In this document: one piece after another, positions 8,000 to 17,098 of the stretch
Numbering within the stretch: position 1 is the first letter of the stretch
Layout: every line of letters starts with the position of its first letter
Assembly: GCA_004322045.1 (NCBI GenBank)
Contig: SCRN01000012.1
Location: 32,208-96,207 of the forward strand
From: Paraburkholderia sp.
Lineage (GTDB): Bacteria > Pseudomonadota > Gammaproteobacteria > Burkholderiales > Burkholderiaceae
Length of the DNA stretch: 64,000 nt
Direction of reading: 5' to 3'
The notes under the pieces: model-generated
Seen by the model: the letters and a program-made list of their open reading frames with translations, nothing else
Databases searched by the model: none
What the model was told of the DNA's origin: nothing
Program-made: the position numbers and the translations under genes

Positions 8000-9862
8000 T
8001 CATTTCCGCTTGAGCTGCGAAATATCACGCACGGCGCCGCGGTCCGCCGAGGTCGCCAACGCCGCATAAGCTTGCAACGCCTGGGAGACGACGCGCTCCC
8101 GGTTGGCCGGCATCCATGCCTTATCGCCACGCGCCTGCATTGCCGCGCGGCGGCGCGCCAATTCCTCATCCGCGACGGCCAGATGCATTTTGCGCTGAGG
8201 AATGTCGATTTCGATTACATCGCCCTCTTCCACGAGACCGATCGTGCCGCCTTCCGCGGCTTCCGGCGATGCATGCCCGATCACGAGGCCCGACGAGCCC
8301 CCCGAGAAGCGGCCATCGGTAAACAACGCACAAGTCTTGCCAAGCCCCTTCGATTTCAAATAAGACGTGGGGTAAAGCATTTCCTGCATCCCCGGGCCGC
8401 CCTTCGGGCCTTCGTAACGAATCACGACGACATCGCCCGCCACCACCTTGTCGCCCAAAATCGCTTCGACGGCTTCATCCTGGCTTTCGAACACGCGCGC
8501 ACGCCCGGAAAAGACCCACTGCGATTCGTCGACGCCCGCGGTTTTGACGATGCAGCCTTTCTCGGCCAAATTGCCATACAGCACCGCCAGACCGCCGTCT
8601 TTCGAATAGGCGTTCTGCTTGCTGCGAATGCACCCGGCCTTGCGATCGGTGTCGAGCTGCGCGAACGTCGCTTCTTGGCTGAACGCGACAGTGGTGGGAA
8701 TTCCACCCGGCGCCGCGCGGTAGAACTTTTGCGCCTCTTCGCCCGCGCCGCCCGCGACGTCCCACTTCGCGATTGCGTTGCCAAGCGTGCCGCTGTGCAC
8801 GTTGCCGCACGACAGATCGAGCAGCTCGGCGCGCGCGAGTTCGCCGAGGATACCGAGAATGCCGCCTGCACGGTGCACGTCCTCGACATGGTATTTGTCG
8901 GTTGCGGGCGCCACTTTGCACACGCACGGCACTTTGCGCGAGATGCGATCGATGTCCGACATCGTGAAATCGACGCCCGCCTCCTGCGCGGCAGCCAGAA
9001 GGTGCAACACGGTGTTGGTCGAGCCGCCCATGGCGACGTCGAGCGCCATCGCGTTTTCGAACGCCTGCTTGGTGGCGATGTTGCGCGGCAACACCGACGC
9101 GTCTTCTTCCTGGTAATAACGGCGGCACAGGTCGACGATCAGGCGGCCGGCTTGTTCGAACAAGCCCTTACGCCATGCATGCGTGGCGACGATCGTGCCG
9201 TTGCCCGGCAACGAAAGGCCGATCGCTTCGGTCAGGCAATTCATCGAGTTGGCCGTGAACATACCCGAGCATGAGCCGCAGGTCGGGCAAGCGTTGCGCT
9301 CGACTTCAGCCACTTCGGCATCGCTGATCTTCGGGTCACCCGCCTTGATCATCGCGTCGATCAGGTCGATCTTGGCGATCACTTGACTGTCCGCCGGCGA
9401 CTTGACCTTGCCCGCTTCCATCGGGCCGCCCGACACGAACACGACCGGAATGTTCAGGCGCATCGCGGCCATCAGCATGCCCGGCGTGATTTTGTCGCAA
9501 TTCGAAATGCAAACCATGGCGTCGGCACAATGCGCGTTGACCATGTATTCGACCGAATCGGCGATCAGTTCGCGCGACGGCAGCGAATAAAGCATGCCGC
9601 CATGCCCCATCGCGATACCGTCATCAACGGCAATCGTATTGAATTCCTTGGCCACCCCGCCAGCCGCTTCGATTTCCCGCGCGACGAGCGCGCCGAGATC
9701 GCGCAGATGCACATGCCCCGGAACGAATTGGGTGAACGAATTCACTACGGCGATGATGGGCTTGCCGAAATCGTCGTCTTTCATCCCGGTGGCGCGCCAA
9801 AGCGCGCGGGCGCCGGCCATGTTGCGGCCGTGAGTCGATGTGCGTGACCGATAGTTGGGCAT
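8000..9862 (-). CDS. ilvD: Dihydroxy-acid dehydratase
   Basis: IlvD dehydrates 2,3-dihydroxy-isovalerate and 2,3-dihydroxy-3-methylvalerate to the 2-oxo acids, a shared step in valine, leucine and isoleucine synthesis in the cytoplasm. The 620-residue length matches the long, E. coli-like IlvD type. Fe-S ligand cysteines are visible at Cys122 (CDKITPGM) and in [11 protein letters not shown] near residues 192-198, and the active-site loop [11 protein letters not shown] lies near the C-terminus. GAGGACT precedes the ATG. The gene stands alone, convergent with the MFS gene; its upstream region carries a repeated CGTCCAAT element. Confidence 0.97.
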   Translation of the reverse strand: MPNYRSRTSTHGRNMAGARALWRATGMKDDDFGKPIIAVVNSFTQFVPGHVHLRDLGALVAREIEAAGGVAKEFNTIAVDDGIAMGHGGMLYSLPSRELIADSVEYMVNAHCADAMVCISNCDKITPGMLMAAMRLNIPVVFVSGGPMEAGKVKSPADSQVIAKIDLIDAMIKAGDPKISDAEVAEVERNACPTCGSCSGMFTANSMNCLTEAIGLSLPGNGTIVATHAWRKGLFEQAGRLIVDLCRRYYQEEDASVLPRNIATKQAFENAMALDVAMGGSTNTVLHLLAAAQEAGVDFTMSDIDRISRKVPCVCKVAPATDKYHVEDVHRAGGILGILGELARAELLDLSCGNVHSGTLGNAIAKWDVAGGAGEEAQKFYRAAPGGIPTTVAFSQEATFAQLDTDRKAGCIRSKQNAYSKDGGLAVLYGNLAEKGCIVKTAGVDESQWVFSGRARVFESQDEAVEAILGDKVVAGDVVVIRYEGPKGGPGMQEMLYPTSYLKSKGLGKTCALFTDGRFSGGSSGLVIGHASPEAAEGGTIGLVEEGDVIEIDIPQRKMHLAVADEELARRRAAMQARGDKAWMPANRERVVSQALQAYAALATSADRGAVRDISQLKRK

Positions 9863-10285
9863 GGAGTCCTCAGATGTTCAAGTCGATATTGCAGTGATTT
9901 AAGACGCGTAAGGGGCAGGCGCAGGCAGCTCCCCCGGGAGCCCCGTTGACGCCATGAAGCGCGAGTTGCGCCACGGCGCGGGCAGCTCGGCTGCGGTCAG
10001 CTACGAATACTGCGAGATGCGACGTAAGTCGTCCAATATATTTTTACTGCCAAACTAAGTCGAAATACATATTAGAGAATTGGACGAATGCCGGGAAACG
10101 GGTAAAGTGTCGAACAATGGCCTTTGCGCACAAACAGGGGCCGAACATATGGCTTGGATTAGCGTCGAATTCGGCTTCTTTTCGTCCAATCGAAAAACGG
10201 CTGGCGGGCGCAGACTACAAAGCATCGACGCGCTGGCAGGCACCATGCCACAGCAGTCGCGATCCTCGACATCAGGAGACCTAGC
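9863..10285. other. Intergenic region with three CGTCCAAT elements
   Basis: This 423-bp stretch between divergent ilvD and a small membrane-protein gene has no convincing gene. The 8-mer CGTCCAAT occurs at 10030-10037, inverted at 10079-10086, and again at 10183-10190. A possible sigma-70 promoter for the rightward gene is TTGGAC (10080-10085), 17 bases, TAAAGT (10103-10108). A 69-codon reading frame at 10080 lacks a ribosome binding site and I do not accept it. Confidence 0.5.
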
Positions 10286-10429
10286 ATGAGCACTTTGGCG
10301 GTAATTCTCAGCGTTTGGGCCATGCTTGCGACATGCGCGGCCCTGTTCATCCGTGGCGCGAGCCCGCGCCTGGAACGCGCAACGGTCTCCGCCGAGCGGC
10401 GCTCGGTACAGGTTTCCGCGGCCGAGTAA
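10286..10429 (+). CDS. Small single-span membrane protein (47 aa)
   Basis: This short gene begins at an ATG preceded by AGGAGAC at good spacing. The 47-residue product has one hydrophobic segment at about residues 3-23 (start MSTLAVILSVW) followed by a short charged tail rich in Arg, Glu and Ser. It is too short to assign to a family, and I do not recognise it. The good ribosome binding site, the membrane-like composition and a candidate promoter about 180 bases upstream argue that it is expressed. It stands between ilvD and a GGDEF-EAL gene with no obvious operon partner. Confidence 0.55.
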   Translation: MSTLAVILSVWAMLATCAALFIRGASPRLERATVSAERRSVQVSAAE

Positions 10430-10598
10430 TTGCTTTCGTCTGAACCTTTCTCAAGAGCGAAATCGAAGGCCCATCGCGTCGCCGAAGGCGGCGCGGAGGC
10501 CTGATTCCCTTCCGTAGTGTAGTGGGCCCGCTTAGCGCGCATTCATTCGCATGCCGCCCGCTCCACCGCGAGCCTCCACCCCCGCCTGATAGCCGATT

Positions 10599-12128
10599 TC
10601 AGGGCCGGCAAAGCTGCGCGCCCGCGTCGATCGCAGCGATCGCTTTGCCGAAGTAATAGCCCTGGCCGTATTCGCAGCCCTTTTGCATCAGTTTCTCGCA
10701 GGCGGTGGGGTCCTCGATCCCTTCGGCGACCACCCTCATCCCTAGGCTCTTGGCCAGGCCGAGGATCGCATCGACGATCTTTTCACTTTCGTCGTTCCGT
10801 TGCATCGATTGCACGAACGATTTGTCGATCTTCATCTTGTCGAACTTCAGTTCGCGCAGGTGATAGAGGCTCGAATAGCCCGTGCCGAAGTCGTCGAGCG
10901 ACACTTCGATACCCGCCTCGTGAAAGGCGTCGAAAATCGCTTTCGCAGCGTCGATGTCGCCCACGAGCGCGGTTTCGGTGATCTCGACTTCCAATTGCGA
11001 GGTGGGCATGCCCTCTTCGCGCAGAATGGCCAAGATCTGCGCCGGCAGGCTCGCGTCCTTCAGTTGATTCGGCGAAATGTTGAGCGCGAGCTTCCCATCG
11101 GGTCGCAGCCATTGGCGTACGTCTTTGCACGCTTGCCGAAGCACGGAAGCCATCAGCGCCGAAGTCAAGCCCAACCGTTCGCAAACGGGAATGAACGCGT
11201 CGGGCGGCACAGCGCCGCGTGTGGGGTGGCGCCAACGGGCGAGAATTTCGAAGCCCCAGATCCTTTGCTCGCGCATTTCGATCAAAGGCTGGTAGTAAGG
11301 CTGAATCGTTCCGCCTTCCACCGCGGCCTTGAGATCCGCTTCCAACTGGGCCTGCTCGTAAAGCTCCTCGTCCATGCGCCGCTCGAAAAAACGGATCGTG
11401 CCCTCTCCTGCATCTTTGGCGCGATGCATCGCTATATAAGCGGCATGAAGCAAAATCTCTTCGTCCAGCCCATCGTTCGGCGCCAAGGCGATCCCGGCGC
11501 ACGCGCCGATCGTAATGTCGGTTTTACCCGGCGCGATCACGATCGGCCTGGTGATCGCTTGGAGCAGCCGGGCGGCCAAATGCATCGACTCGTCGGCGAA
11601 TCTCGGCCCGTCCGTTCTGGCTATCACGGCGAATTCGTCGCCGGCCAGACGCGCGACCGTGTCGCCCTTGCGGACAACCTGTCTTACCCGCTTTGCAACC
11701 TCGCAAAGGACGGCGTCACCGACCGCATGACCCTGAAGATCGTTAACCGCCCGCAGCCGATCGAGATCGATGACGAGCACCTGATAAACGTCCCCGTTGA
11801 CTTTGGCCAGCTCGGCTACCTTGCGCAAGTCCGCCTCGAAAACCCGCCGGTTGACGAGACCCGTCAGCGGGTCGTGCCGTGCGAACGCGCTTGCCTCGAG
11901 CGGCACAAACGTGATCTCCTTGCGGGCCTTCAGGAGCAGCGCTGCGGCTAGCGCCGCGGCAACGGCGGCCGCGAAGGCTAGCAATTCGAGCGAGCCCGTA
12001 ACCAGCCGGTCCGCCTCCGGCGCAACCAGCAATATGCCCGCTATGGCCGAGAGCGATAAAACCAATGCACCCAATATGCAGACGAACACCGTCAATCTTG
12101 CGCAAATCGAGCGATGGTGCGATTCCAT
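10599..12128 (-). CDS. GGDEF-EAL c-di-GMP protein with N-terminal membrane anchor
   Basis: This protein (509 residues from the ATG at 12128) has two hydrophobic segments in the first 70 residues, then a GGDEF domain and an EAL domain. The GGDEF signature is degenerate (LAGDEF instead of GGDEF), so cyclase activity may be lost. The EAL domain keeps the EIL motif (EILARW), NISPNQL, ETAL, DDFGTGYSSL, KIDKSF and VVAEGIE, so c-di-GMP phosphodiesterase activity is expected. A TTG at 12140 would add four residues. It is divergent from a membrane diguanylate cyclase gene, a pairing that would allow opposed control of c-di-GMP. Confidence 0.88.
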   Translation of the reverse strand: MESHHRSICARLTVFVCILGALVLSLSAIAGILLVAPEADRLVTGSLELLAFAAAVAAALAAALLLKARKEITFVPLEASAFARHDPLTGLVNRRVFEADLRKVAELAKVNGDVYQVLVIDLDRLRAVNDLQGHAVGDAVLCEVAKRVRQVVRKGDTVARLAGDEFAVIARTDGPRFADESMHLAARLLQAITRPIVIAPGKTDITIGACAGIALAPNDGLDEEILLHAAYIAMHRAKDAGEGTIRFFERRMDEELYEQAQLEADLKAAVEGGTIQPYYQPLIEMREQRIWGFEILARWRHPTRGAVPPDAFIPVCERLGLTSALMASVLRQACKDVRQWLRPDGKLALNISPNQLKDASLPAQILAILREEGMPTSQLEVEITETALVGDIDAAKAIFDAFHEAGIEVSLDDFGTGYSSLYHLRELKFDKMKIDKSFVQSMQRNDESEKIVDAILGLAKSLGMRVVAEGIEDPTACEKLMQKGCEYGQGYYFGKAIAAIDAGAQLCRP

Positions 12129-12444
12129 GTGGAGGTCCAATGCGTTCGGCGCTAACGATGTTGAATCGACGGAGCTTGACGCCCGCTCCGCAAGGGCGGC
12201 CGGCGGCCTGTATCAAAGCGTCCACCGCCATAGCAGATCAGAATGGCGTCGAGCATTTTGTCGCACGATCGGCGGTTCGCGCTTGATGACGATCAACGAA
12301 CCGGCTCAGGACACTCGCCAAACCCTTGATTGGACAAGCACACCCGGCCGCCCCTCTACAGATTTGCCAAAAATTGCCGTAGTACGTGGAAAACGTAGGC
12401 GATAAGCTGTGCGGGCCATCCCTCGCGAACGATTTATCGGTGTC
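12129..12444. other. Intergenic region between divergent c-di-GMP genes
   Basis: These 316 bases separate the EAL and GGDEF genes. They overlap the possible N-terminal extension of the GGDEF protein (GTG at 12409). I see no small gene and no clear promoter or operator here. Confidence 0.4.
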
Positions 12445-13857
12445 ATGCAAGCAACGCTTATCCAGGCTCCTGCCAGCAAAGAACAGAGACTGACCGCCGC
12501 GATCGCCGTCGCGCTCATGCTTTGCCTCGCCCTATACGTTTGGCCGCGTTCGACGGTTCAAGCCGTCGTCGTGCCCCCGTTCATGTCGATCTTCGCCACG
12601 TCGGTCGCCATCGCGGACGGGCTGACCGGCTTTCTGCTGTGGACGCAGTTTCGCGCGTCGGGGCGGGTCGTCTTCGCGGCACTTGCTTGCGCCTACGCCT
12701 TCACGACAGTCGCCGCGGCGTTTCATCTGGTCGTCTACCCCGGCGTGTTCGCCGCCAGCGGATTATTCGGTGCGGGACGGCAGACTGCCATATGGATATG
12801 GCTGCTGTGGCGCGCAGGCTATGCGGTATTGGCGGCGCTTGCGCTCGCGACGCGAAAGTGGCCGCCAATCCAACGCATCGAGCAGCGTCGCCTCAGCGGC
12901 GCCTTGATAATTGTTGGGTCAATCGGTCTGTCGCTGGCGCTCAGTCTCGCCGCGACCGCCGCACGAGATCAGTTGCCTAACCTCGTGTCCAGCACGCCGT
13001 CGTATCGCCATTTATCCGCGAACCCGATCCTGCTGTCGGTTTGGGCGATCTGCTTGGCTTCACTGCTGATCCACGTCTTCGTCACGCGATTGCGCACGCC
13101 GATGGATCTCTGGCTCGCCGTGGCGTTGCTGGCCGGTTTTATCGACGTGACGCTCACGCTCGGCGCCGGCGCGCGCTACAGCCTCGGCTGGTATGCCGCG
13201 CGAATCGCATCGATGGTGTCGGCCAATGCCGTGCTCGGCATGTTGATGTCAGAGACGAGCCGCACCTATCAAAGACTGGCCGATGCGCACCGCGCCCTCA
13301 AGGAACTGTCCGTGCGCGACGGGCTCACCGGCGTATTCAATCGCGCCTATTTCGACGAGCGCTATCCCCGCGAAGTGGCGCTCGCCACCGCCACCGGCAA
13401 TCCGCTCTCCGTGTTGCTTGTCGATGTCGATCATTTCAAAGACTACAACGATGCATTCGGACATCTGGCCGGAGACGAATGCCTGCGACGCATCGCCCAA
13501 GCACTGAATTCATCGCTATGGCGGCAGACGGATTTCGTCGCGAGATACGGCGGCGAAGAGTTCGTCGTCGTGCTGCCCGCCTGCGACCCCGAGGCGAGCT
13601 TGACCATTGCCGAGCGCCTGAGACAGACGATCGCCGAAATGGAATTGCCGGTGACGCGGGCGAATGGGCGCCATGTCACTGTATCGATCGGACATGCCTC
13701 GAGCCGATTTCATCCTCACGCTCAGGCGGCGGGCTTGCTGGCGAGCGCGGACGCGGCGCTGTACGAAGCCAAGGCGCGCGGGCGCAATCGCGTGGAGAAC
13801 AACCGGGAAGATGGGCTGAAAGACAGCTTCGATCACCGGCAAGCGGCAGTTCGATAA
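12445..13857 (+). CDS. Membrane diguanylate cyclase (MASE-type sensor, GGDEF)
   Basis: This protein (470 residues from the ATG at 12445; a GTG at 12409 would add 12) has about seven or eight hydrophobic segments in the first 280 residues, resembling the MASE4-type membrane sensor. A C-terminal GGDEF domain follows. The domain begins at RDGLTGVFNRAYF, keeps the VDVDHFKDYND segment and has an intact GGEEF active-site motif, so it is expected to make c-di-GMP from GTP. No RxxD inhibitory site is evident just upstream of the signature. It is divergent from a probable c-di-GMP phosphodiesterase. The membrane domain probably senses an unknown small molecule or membrane state. Confidence 0.85.
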   Translation: MQATLIQAPASKEQRLTAAIAVALMLCLALYVWPRSTVQAVVVPPFMSIFATSVAIADGLTGFLLWTQFRASGRVVFAALACAYAFTTVAAAFHLVVYPGVFAASGLFGAGRQTAIWIWLLWRAGYAVLAALALATRKWPPIQRIEQRRLSGALIIVGSIGLSLALSLAATAARDQLPNLVSSTPSYRHLSANPILLSVWAICLASLLIHVFVTRLRTPMDLWLAVALLAGFIDVTLTLGAGARYSLGWYAARIASMVSANAVLGMLMSETSRTYQRLADAHRALKELSVRDGLTGVFNRAYFDERYPREVALATATGNPLSVLLVDVDHFKDYNDAFGHLAGDECLRRIAQALNSSLWRQTDFVARYGGEEFVVVLPACDPEASLTIAERLRQTIAEMELPVTRANGRHVTVSIGHASSRFHPHAQAAGLLASADAALYEAKARGRNRVENNREDGLKDSFDHRQAAVR

Positions 13858-13899
13858 TTACGGCACCCCGGCTCCGTACCGATAATTATCCAAAGATCT

Positions 13900-13909
13900 G
13901 TACCGGTAC
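13900..13909. promoter_or_regulatory. GTACCGGTAC palindrome upstream of lysE-like gene
   Basis: A perfect 10-bp palindrome lies 57 bases before the LysE-family start. A half-site GTACCG recurs 25 bases upstream at 13875. Such spacing suits a regulator binding two sites, but no regulator gene is adjacent. Confidence 0.35.
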
Positions 13910-13965
13910 TGTTACGGCCGACACCCGTACACTCCTCGGACACTGCCCATCCGAGGATCGACGCC

Positions 13966-14583
13966 ATGCTCACCGCCTTGCCCTACGCCGCGCTGTCCGC
14001 CGCCATGACCTTCGCGCTGGTGATGTCGATCACACCCGGTCCCAACAACACCATGCTGCTCGCCTCGGGCGTCAATTTCGGATTTCGCCGCACGTTGCCG
14101 CATATGCTTGGCATCACCTGCGGCTGCACCATCATGATGGTCGCCATTGCGCTGGGGCTGGGCCAGGTCTTCGCGCGCGCACCCGCGCTTTACTCCGCGA
14201 TGGAGTTCCTGAGCGTGGCGTACCTGATTTATCTCGCCTGGAAAATCGCCGCGTCGCGTTCGCTGTCGGTCGACGCAGCCAACAAGCGGCCGATGACGTT
14301 CCTCCAAGCCGTGGCATTCCAATGGGTCAATCCGAAGGCGTGGATGATGGCTGTCACGGGCGTCACGGCGTTTCGGGTAAACGACGATCTGCTCGTTAAC
14401 GCGCTCACGCTGGCGGTGGCTTTCGCCCTCGTCAATCTGCCGAGCATTTCGATCTGGGCGGCGTTCGGCCTCGGCGTGCGGCGATTTCTGGCAGGCCCCG
14501 CCGCGCTGCGCGCGTTCAACTGGACGATGGCCGCCCTGCTGATCGCATCGATCGCGCCGACCTTCCGGCATGGACTGTCGTGA
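13966..14583 (+). CDS. LysE/RhtB-family amino acid exporter
   Basis: This 205-residue protein has five or six hydrophobic segments and the LysE-family hallmark PGPNN close to the N-terminus (SITPGPNNTMLLASG, residues 22-36). Family members export amino acids such as lysine, threonine, homoserine or cysteine derivatives across the inner membrane. The length is typical. The ATG is preceded by GAGGATC. It is followed convergently by the P-type ATPase gene. The exported substrate is unknown. Confidence 0.9.
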   Translation: MLTALPYAALSAAMTFALVMSITPGPNNTMLLASGVNFGFRRTLPHMLGITCGCTIMMVAIALGLGQVFARAPALYSAMEFLSVAYLIYLAWKIAASRSLSVDAANKRPMTFLQAVAFQWVNPKAWMMAVTGVTAFRVNDDLLVNALTLAVAFALVNLPSISIWAAFGLGVRRFLAGPAALRAFNWTMAALLIASIAPTFRHGLS

Positions 14584-14628
14584 ACGAATCGCGCTCGCGC
14601 CGCAGGGCGCCGCGCGTTTCCTGAGCCG

Positions 14629-16920
14629 TCATGCGCCGGCGGCCACCGCATGGAAAAGCTCTTCCTCCTGAGCGCAATGCAAGCGGACGACCGCCTCCAA
14701 ACCGTAGAGCAATCGCTGCGCATCGTGCAACTGTTCGAGTGTCGGCCCAGCGGCTGCGATGCTGCCTGCCATCTGCTTGAGACGGCGCGCCATACCGTAG
14801 ATCTCTCGGTGCGCGCTGCTCATTGCCGCGAGCGGATCGTCGCCGCCAAGCAACGGGGCGAGGCGCGGATATACCTGCTCGTCGTCCGCGCGCTCATGCG
14901 GAATCAGGCGCCGATCGAGGGCGTCGTTGAGCGCCGACAATGCATTGGCGACGCCGGCGCCATCGAGTTCGGGTAAATCATCGGCGAGCGCTCGGATCTG
15001 CACGAGCACCGGTGCAAGCGCGGCGTGTTCGGCCTTCAGGCGCTCCGCGTCGATATGCGCAAGCTCGCGCCCCGGCGCGGTTGGGCGAACCCGCGCCGCC
15101 CGCAAAGCATTGACGATCACGAGTACGTCGATCACCTCTTGAAGCATCGCTCCAGCGACGGGAGGCAGCCACCCCAGCGCCGCAGCGATCATCGCAGCGG
15201 CCGACAGTCCCATGCCCATTACGACGCACTGGACCGCGATCCGGCGCGCGCGCCGAGCGATGCGAACGCCATCCACGAGCCGGTCGAGACGATCCACGAG
15301 CAGCACGGCGTCGGCCGCTTCCGCGGACGCGGCCGCACCACGCGCGCCCATGGCGACGCCCACGTCTGCCGCTGCGAGCGCGGGTGCATCGTTGACGCCG
15401 TCGCCAACCATGATCACGACGCCTTCGCGCCGCGCGGCTTCGACTGCATGCAGTTTGTCCGCAGGGGTTTGCTCGGCGCGCACTTCGGTGACGCCGAGCA
15501 TCGCGCCGACGCTTTGCGCGACGTCATCTCTGTCGCCCGTCAGCATCACGAGCCGGTCGATGCCTTCACGCCTGAGCAGACGCAACGCCCGTGGCGTGTC
15601 CATTCGCAATTGATCGGCCATCCGAATCGCGCCGATCATCTCGCCGTCCACGGCGACGAACACCGCGGCACCGCCTTCGTAGCCGATGTCTCGCAGCAGA
15701 TCCTCGCTCCAGGGCACACGTGCGGCGAGTGACGAGACGTAGGCGAAACTGCCGATCGCCACGTTCGCGCCGTCGACTTGGCCCCGCAATCCCGCGCCCG
15801 CCGTTTCCTCGACAGCCGACGGCGCCGTTAGGCCGATGTTGCGCTCGCGCGCCGCGATCGTCAGTGCTTCGGAAATGACGTGGCCGGACGCTTGCGCCAG
15901 CGACGCCGCGAAGCGCAGCACGGCATCGGGCTGGGTATGTGCGGCGCAGTGAATCGATGCGAGCCGCGCCCGTCCGCCTGTGAGCGTGCCCGTCTTGTCG
16001 AAGAAGAGGATCGATGCTTGCGCTAGCCGCTCCAACGCCCCGCCCCCTTTGATCAAGATACCGCGCTTGGCGCAGTTCGATATGCCCGAGACGATCGCCA
16101 CCGGCACGCCGAGAATCAGCGGGCACGGTGTGGCGACGACGAGCACGGCGAGCGCGCGTGCGAGCTCGCCCGTCGCCCACCAACTGCCGCCCGCGAGCAT
16201 CAATGAGAGCAACACGAAGAATACCCCGTAGCGATCGGCGAGCCGCGCCGACGGACTGCGCTCGCGCTGCGCCGCCTCGACCATGCGCACGATGCCGGCG
16301 TAGGTGCTGTCTTGCGCACGTGCGCCAGCCACCATTTCGAATGGGCCGCCGGCATTGACGACGCCGCTGCGCACCGATTGCCCCGCTTGACGCCGCACGA
16401 TCTCCGATTCGCCGGTCAGCATCGACTCATCCAATTGCGCGGCGTCCGTCAGCGTGCCGTCTACCGCGACGCATTCGCCGCTGCGCACGAGCAGGCGATC
16501 GCCAGGGCTCACCGCGTCGAGCGCCACCGGTTGCCATTGGCCGTCCTCCAAGCGCATCGCAACGCGCGGCGCACGGCTCAATAACGCGGTCATCTCACGT
16601 CTTGCGCGACGCTGAGCGTATTGCTCGAGCGAGCGCCCGCTTGCAACCATCAATGCGATCACGGCTGCGGCAAGCGTCTCGCCGAGCGCAAGCGCGAGGC
16701 CGATGGCCAGCCACGCGAGAATGTCGACGCCCGCTTGGCGTTCGAACACGGCCTTTCCGATCGAAATCGTCAGCGCGAGCAAGACCGGCAACGCCCCGGC
16801 GAGCCAGATGTCGCGTCCGAGCGTACCCAGGCCTAGCGCGACGCACGCGCCCCCGGCCATCAGCGTGAGCGCCGAGCCAAGCAACAGCATGAAATCGACA
16901 GAAAGGCGAAGACGCGGCAT
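14629..16920 (-). CDS. P1B-type metal ATPase fused to C-terminal hemerythrin domain
   Basis: Residues 1-600 form a heavy-metal P-type ATPase: the LTGES actuator loop at about 168-172, the membrane metal-site motif TPCPLILGVP near 264, the phosphorylation motif DKTGTLT at 308-314 and the GDGVNDAPAL hinge. It lacks an N-terminal HMA metal-binding domain, and the intramembrane motif is CPL rather than CPC or SPC, so the metal cannot be named. Residues from about 625 form a hemerythrin HHE domain with histidines in KAEHAAL, IPHERADDEQ, SSAHREI and RLHCAQEEELFH, expected to hold a di-iron centre that binds oxygen, NO or iron. The gene is divergent from a UspA gene across two FNR-type boxes, which suggests low-oxygen induction. 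Confidence 0.85.
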   Translation of the reverse strand: MPRLRLSVDFMLLLGSALTLMAGGACVALGLGTLGRDIWLAGALPVLLALTISIGKAVFERQAGVDILAWLAIGLALALGETLAAAVIALMVASGRSLEQYAQRRARREMTALLSRAPRVAMRLEDGQWQPVALDAVSPGDRLLVRSGECVAVDGTLTDAAQLDESMLTGESEIVRRQAGQSVRSGVVNAGGPFEMVAGARAQDSTYAGIVRMVEAAQRERSPSARLADRYGVFFVLLSLMLAGGSWWATGELARALAVLVVATPCPLILGVPVAIVSGISNCAKRGILIKGGGALERLAQASILFFDKTGTLTGGRARLASIHCAAHTQPDAVLRFAASLAQASGHVISEALTIAARERNIGLTAPSAVEETAGAGLRGQVDGANVAIGSFAYVSSLAARVPWSEDLLRDIGYEGGAAVFVAVDGEMIGAIRMADQLRMDTPRALRLLRREGIDRLVMLTGDRDDVAQSVGAMLGVTEVRAEQTPADKLHAVEAARREGVVIMVGDGVNDAPALAAADVGVAMGARGAAASAEAADAVLLVDRLDRLVDGVRIARRARRIAVQCVVMGMGLSAAAMIAAALGWLPPVAGAMLQEVIDVLVIVNALRAARVRPTAPGRELAHIDAERLKAEHAALAPVLVQIRALADDLPELDGAGVANALSALNDALDRRLIPHERADDEQVYPRLAPLLGGDDPLAAMSSAHREIYGMARRLKQMAGSIAAAGPTLEQLHDAQRLLYGLEAVVRLHCAQEEELFHAVAAGA

Positions 16921-16991
16921 GGAGAGCGAAAAGGAAACCTAGAAGGAGCGTTCTGTGCCATCGATCCTACGGCCGCGCGCCTCCACGTGCA

Positions 16992-17005
16992 TTGACCTGC
17001 GGCAA
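16992..17005. promoter_or_regulatory. Imperfect FNR-type box
   Basis: TTGACCTGCGGCAA matches the FNR/ANR pattern TTGAC-N4-GTCAA at nine of ten half-site positions. It lies 72 bases upstream of the ATPase start and 11 bases from the perfect box at 17016. Confidence 0.45.
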
Positions 17006-17015
17006 ACGCCGGATC

Positions 17016-17029
17016 TTGACGTTCGTCAA
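17016..17029. promoter_or_regulatory. FNR/ANR-type box between metal ATPase and usp
   Basis: TTGACGTTCGTCAA is a perfect TTGAC-N4-GTCAA dyad in the 178-bp divergent region between the hemerythrin-ATPase and the UspA gene. Its right end is 69 bases from the usp start. An oxygen-responsive Fnr/Anr/Dnr regulator is the expected binder. Confidence 0.7.
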
Positions 17030-17098
17030 AGAGCGATGGGCGTGCGCCCAACACAATCGTCGATGTCGGAACCGAATACCGCCCGCAAGGAGCAAAAC

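Noticed and set aside
10080..10289. 69-codon plus frame before the 47-residue gene
   Set aside because: No ribosome binding site; it overlaps the candidate promoter and ends inside the next gene's start.
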